From Chitinophaga lutea (lineage in GTDB: Bacteria; Bacteroidota; Bacteroidia; Chitinophagales; Chitinophagaceae), in assembly GCF_003813775.1 (NCBI RefSeq), contig NZ_RPDH01000002.1, forward strand, positions 2,170,001 through 2,234,000: a stretch of DNA of 64,000 nt, written 5' to 3'. The position numbers and the translations under genes were made by a program. Every line of letters starts with the position of its first letter. The first letter of the stretch is position 1. Below, piece after piece: positions 60,052 through 64,000 of the stretch. The notes under the pieces are model-generated. The model was given only the letters and a program-made list of their open reading frames with translations. It was not told the origin of the DNA and ran no database searches.

Positions 60052-63000
60052 CTATTCTTCTTCGTCGAACTGGAACACCTCTTTGGAAGATGCGAGGATG
60101 TCGTACTCTTCTTTGGAGCCTACGATCATGTTCTCGAACTCCCGCAGACCGGTACCGGCCGGGATGAGGTGACCGGTGATCACGTTCTCTTTCAGACCGA
60201 GCATGTCGTCCGACTTGCCGTTGATGGCTGCGGAAGACAGTACCTTGGTGGTTTCCTGGAAGGACGCTGCGGAAATCCAGCTGTGCGTACCCAGCGATGC
60301 TTTGGTGATACCGAGCAGCAGCGGGCTGGACGTGGCAGACTCTGCATCGCGGAATTCCACGAGTTTTTTGTCTGCACGGCGCAGGATGGAGTTTTCTTCG
60401 CGTACCTGGCGCAGGGTCACGATCTGACCGGCTTTCATCGTTGCGGATTCACCGGCTTCGGTTACCACCTTCTTATCGAAGATCTGGTCGTTCTCTTCAA
60501 AGAATTCGAACTTGTCGGTGGTATCGCCTTCCAGGAAGCGGGTATCTCCCGGATCCTCGATGGTTACTTTCCGCATCATCTGGCGTACGATCACCTCGAT
60601 GTGTTTGTCGTTGATTTTTACACCCTGCAGGCGGTATACCTCCTGGATCTCGTTCACCAGGTATTCCTGTACGGCAAACGGGCCTTTGATGGAGAGGATG
60701 TCTGCGGGGGTGATGGAACCGTCGGACAGTGCAGTACCGGCTTTCACGAAGTCGCCGTCCTGAACCAGGATGTGGCGGGTCAGCGGAACGAGGTACTTCT
60801 TGATCTGGCTTTCGCGGCTTTCGATGATGATCTCGCGGTTACCACGTTTGATGTTACCAAACGCTACCACACCGTCGATTTCAGAAACGATCGCGGGGTT
60901 GCTCGGGTTACGGGCTTCAAACAGCTCCGTTACACGCGGCAGACCACCGGTGATGTCGCGCAGCTTGCCGATCACGCGCGGAATCTTCACGATTACCTGA
61001 CCTGCTCTCACGCTGTCGCCTTCTTCAATCACAATGTGTGAACCAACCGGAAGGTTGTATGATTTGGATTCTTTGTTACCATCTACGATGATAGAAGGAA
61101 TCTTGTTCTTGTCTTTGGTTTCGATCACCACTTTTTCGCGGTGGCCTGTTTGTTCATCGGCCTCTTCGCGGAAGGTAATGCCTTCAATGATGCTGTCGAA
61201 ACGGAGCGTACCTGCAATCTCAGACACGATAACGGCGTTGAACGGATCCCATGTACAGATCGCATCGCCTTTCACCACTTTCTGTCCGTCTTTTACGTTC
61301 AGGGTAGAACCGTAAGGTACGTTGTTGGTGATCAGCAGACGGTCGTTTTTCACGTCCATGATACGGAGCTCACCGGTACGGCCGATAACCACCTGTACTT
61401 TCTCGCCTTCGTTGTTTTCGAAGGTAGTGGTACGGAGACCATCGAACTGAACGGTACCGTCGAACTTGGCAGTGAGCGTGGATTCTACGGATGCTGAACC
61501 GGCCACACCACCTACGTGGAAGGTACGCAGTGTCAGCTGGGTACCAGGCTCACCGATGGACTGCGCAGCGATGATACCCACGGCATCACCTCTCTGTGCA
61601 GTATAACCGGTAGCGAGGTTTTTACCGTAACATCTTACGCACACGCCCCTGCGGCTTTCGCAGGTCAGTACGGAACGGATTTCAACGGTTTCTATCGTGC
61701 TGTCTTCGATACGTTTCGCGATTTCTTCCGTGATCTGCTCACCGGCGGCCACCACCAGTTCTTCAGAAAGCGGGTCGAACACGTCGTGCAGGGAAGTACG
61801 GCCGAGGATACGGTCGTACAGCGGCTCTACCACCTCTTCGTTGTCTTTCAGCGCGGAGGTAGCAATACCACGGAGGGTACCGCAATCTTCTTCGGTGATC
61901 ACCACGTCCTGTGCAACGTCTACCAGACGGCGGGTCAGGTAACCGGCATCGGCCGTTTTCAGCGCCGTATCCGCCAGACCTTTACGCGCACCGTGCGTGG
62001 AGATGAAGTACTCCAATACGTTCAGACCGTCCTTGAAGTTGGAAAGGATGGGGTTCTCGATGATCTCGGAACCGGTGGAACCGCTCTTACGCGGTTTCGC
62101 CATCAAACCTCTCAAACCGGCCAGCTGCTTGATCTGCTGTTTGGAACCACGCGCACCGGAATCCAGCATCATGTAAACAGAGTTGAACCCTTGTTTGTCT
62201 GTTGCCAGCTCGCGGATCAGCGTTTCGGTCACTTTCGTGTCCACACGGCTCCAGATGTCGATGATCTGGTTGTAACGCTCGTTGTTGGTGATCAGACCCA
62301 TGTTGTAGTTATCCCACACCTCGTCCACCTCGCCGGCTGCGCCGTCGATCATGAGCTGTTTGGCGTCGGGGATAATCAGGTCGTTGATATTGAACGACAG
62401 ACCACCGCGGAACGCCGTACGGAAACCAAGTTGTTTGATATCGTCGAGGAACTTCGCGGTTTTCGGAATGTCGGTGGCTTTAATGATGTCGCCGATGATT
62501 TCACGCAGTGACTTCTTCGTGAGCAGGGCGTTTACGAAACCTGCTTCTTTCGGAACAAACTGGTTGAAGATCACACGGCCTACCGTGGTTTCGATCAGCC
62601 TGCGCTCCAGGGTACCGTTGGGCAGACGTACATCGGCTTTTACGCGGATGTTCGCATGCAGGTCCACACGGCCTTCGTTGTGCGCAATGATCACTTCTTC
62701 CGCAGAGTAGAAAGCTTTGCCTTCTCCTTTTACGATTTCAGTATCGGTAGATTTTTTACCCTTGGAAATGTAGTACAGGCCGAGTACCATGTCCTGAGAA
62801 GGCAGGGTGATCGGCGTACCGTTCTGCGGGTTGAGGATGTTGTGTGAAGACAGCATCAGCAGCTGTGCTTCCAGGATAGCGGCGTTGCTCAACGGCACGT
62901 GTACCGCCATCTGGTCACCGTCGAAGTCGGCGTTGAACGCGGAACACACGAGCGGGTGCAGCTGGATCGCTTTACCTTCCACCAGTTTCGGCTGGAAAGC

Positions 63001-64000
63001 CTGGATGGACAGACGGTGCAGCGTCGGAGCACGGTTCAGCATCACCGGGTGACCTTTCAGTACGTTCTCCAGGATGTCCCAAACCACTGCTTCTTTTCTA
63101 TCTACGAGCTTTTTAGCTGACTTAACGGTTTTAACGATACCTCTTTCGATCAGTTTCCGGATAATGAACGGTTTGAACAGCTCAGCCGCCATGTCTTTCG
63201 GCAGGCCGCACTCGTGCAGTTTCAGCTCGGGGCCTACCACGATTACGGAACGGCCGGAGTAGTCCACACGTTTACCGAGCAGGTTCTGACGGAAACGGCC
63301 TTGTTTACCTTTCAGAACGTCCGAGAGGGATTTCAGGGCACGGCCGCCTTCTGCTTTCACGGCGTTGGATTTCCTGGAGTTGTCGAACAGGGAATCCACC
63401 GCTTCCTGCAGCATACGTTTTTCGTTCCGCAAAATCACCTCGGGCGCCTTGATCTCGATCAGGCGTTTGAGACGGTTGTTACGGATGATCACGCGGCGAT
63501 ACAGGTCGTTCAGGTCGGAAGATGCGAAACGGCCACCGTCCAGGGGAACGAGGGGGCGCAGTTCCGGCGGTACCACGGGGATGTATTGCATCACCATCCA
63601 CTCGGGGCGGTTGTCAACACGGCCGTTGGCGTCACGGAAGGCCTCCACCACGCTCAGGCGTTTCAGCGCCTCAGCTTTACGCTGCTGGGAGGTTTCGGTA
63701 GCGGCCTGGTTGCGGAGCTGGTAAGAAAGGCCGTCCAGGTCGATCCGGGCCAGCATCATTTCTACCGCTTCAGCACCCATTTTGGCGATGAATTTGTTGG
63801 GATCTTCATCGGGCAACAGCTGGTTGTCTTTCGGAAGCGTGTCCAGGATGTCCAGGTACTCTTCTTCTGTCAGCAGGTCGCCGTAGTTCAGTCCTTTTTC
63901 CTGTTTGATGCCGCTCTGGATCACCACGTACCTTTCATAGTACACGATGGTTTCCAGTTTTTTGGACGACATGCCCAGGAGGTAACCGATTTTATTGGGT
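60052..64000 (-). CDS. rpoC: DNA-directed RNA polymerase subunit beta' (5' end beyond window)
   Basis: 1316 codons in view. The N-terminal zinc-binding region and about 100 residues lie past base 64000; the frame is still open there (…[13 protein letters not shown]). Landmarks: rudder and lid region with [18 protein letters not shown], the catalytic Mg motif [16 protein letters not shown], the bridge-helix region [19 protein letters not shown], and the second zinc site [13 protein letters not shown]. The C-terminal end is [10 protein letters not shown]. It would follow rpoB in the usual operon to the right. Strong codon bias is seen throughout. Confidence 0.99.
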   Translation of the reverse strand, partial: PNKIGYLLGMSSKKLETIVYYERYVVIQSGIKQEKGLNYGDLLTEEEYLDILDTLPKDNQLLPDEDPNKFIAKMGAEAVEMMLARIDLDGLSYQLRNQAATETSQQRKAEALKRLSVVEAFRDANGRVDNRPEWMVMQYIPVVPPELRPLVPLDGGRFASSDLNDLYRRVIIRNNRLKRLIEIKAPEVILRNEKRMLQEAVDSLFDNSRKSNAVKAEGGRALKSLSDVLKGKQGRFRQNLLGKRVDYSGRSVIVVGPELKLHECGLPKDMAAELFKPFIIRKLIERGIVKTVKSAKKLVDRKEAVVWDILENVLKGHPVMLNRAPTLHRLSIQAFQPKLVEGKAIQLHPLVCSAFNADFDGDQMAVHVPLSNAAILEAQLLMLSSHNILNPQNGTPITLPSQDMVLGLYYISKGKKSTDTEIVKGEGKAFYSAEEVIIAHNEGRVDLHANIRVKADVRLPNGTLERRLIETTVGRVIFNQFVPKEAGFVNALLTKKSLREIIGDIIKATDIPKTAKFLDDIKQLGFRTAFRGGLSFNINDLIIPDAKQLMIDGAAGEVDEVWDNYNMGLITNNERYNQIIDIWSRVDTKVTETLIRELATDKQGFNSVYMMLDSGARGSKQQIKQLAGLRGLMAKPRKSGSTGSEIIENPILSNFKDGLNVLEYFISTHGARKGLADTALKTADAGYLTRRLVDVAQDVVITEEDCGTLRGIATSALKDNEEVVEPLYDRILGRTSLHDVFDPLSEELVVAAGEQITEEIAKRIEDSTIETVEIRSVLTCESRRGVCVRCYGKNLATGYTAQRGDAVGIIAAQSIGEPGTQLTLRTFHVGGVAGSASVESTLTAKFDGTVQFDGLRTTTFENNEGEKVQVVIGRTGELRIMDVKNDRLLITNNVPYGSTLNVKDGQKVVKGDAICTWDPFNAVIVSEIAGTLRFDSIIEGITFREEADEQTGHREKVVIETKDKNKIPSIIVDGNKESKSYNLPVGSHIVIEEGDSVRAGQVIVKIPRVIGKLRDITGGLPRVTELFEARNPSNPAIVSEIDGVVAFGNIKRGNREIIIESRESQIKKYLVPLTRHILVQDGDFVKAGTALSDGSITPADILSIKGPFAVQEYLVNEIQEVYRLQGVKINDKHIEVIVRQMMRKVTIEDPGDTRFLEGDTTDKFEFFEENDQIFDKKVVTEAGESATMKAGQIVTLRQVREENSILRRADKKLVEFRDAESATSSPLLLGITKASLGTHSWISAASFQETTKVLSSAAINGKSDDMLGLKENVITGHLIPAGTGLREFENMIVGSKEEYDILASSKEVFQFDEEE

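Overview
The window reads as chromosomal DNA of a Bacteroidota bacterium, most likely a Chitinophagaceae (Chitinophaga-like) soil or plant-associated glycan degrader. The evidence is three SusC/RagA-type TonB receptors (two with SusD partners in view), many lipoproteins and Tat-exported enzymes, promoters of the Bacteroidota TTTG-N19-23-TAnnTTTG type, and GC-rich third codon positions. It holds part of rpoC and two tRNA-Gln genes, but no rRNA, CRISPR array, transposase or phage genes that I can see.

Left part (1-16.4 kb): a truncated susC with an FAD-dependent oxidoreductase directly upstream (minus strand), divergent from a ROK-family regulator. Then come plus-strand genes for a PhzF-like isomerase, a LuxR-type regulator, a GntP permease and an Fpg/Nei glycosylase. 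A minus-strand IPT/TIG lipoprotein and a Tat-exported enolase-superfamily enzyme follow. An AraC regulator is divergent from a tautomerase-SDR-lumazine_bd_2 operon, with two copies of a 42-bp direct repeat between them.

Centre (16.4-33.2 kb): tRNA-Gln(CTG), then a ten-gene minus-strand locus headed by a LacI-type regulator: an exported DegT aminotransferase, a neutral-ceramidase-like hydrolase, a Tat-exported amidohydrolase, a beta-propeller protein, a PVC-type dehydrogenase-like lipoprotein, a HiPIP, a TIM-barrel protein, SusC, SusD and a DUF5017-type lipoprotein. The same palindrome (core GGGTACGTRCCC) sits upstream of the first gene and again upstream of susC, so the LacI protein probably controls both halves. 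I read this as a periplasmic oxidation/transamination system for an imported, oxidisable (amino)sugar or cyclitol. This is the best candidate for an undescribed pathway.

Right part (33.3-64 kb): an FkbM methyltransferase; a phosphoserine-phosphatase fused to SerA-derived regulatory parts; a TonB siderophore-type receptor; two tandem ankyrin proteins; a YkuD L,D-transpeptidase; an AAC(3)-I-like GNAT; a SusC/SusD pair; a CehA/McbA-like PHP protein. Next is an unusual non-coding stretch with a tandem 67-bp repeat and an 11-bp iteron-like array, beside a 1024-residue Tat-type orphan protein. Then tRNA-Gln(TTG), a GT9 glycosyltransferase overlapping a DUF4254 gene, an APC permease, an OmpH-like lipoprotein, a GDPD, a SUKH protein and rpoC (its 5' end beyond the window).
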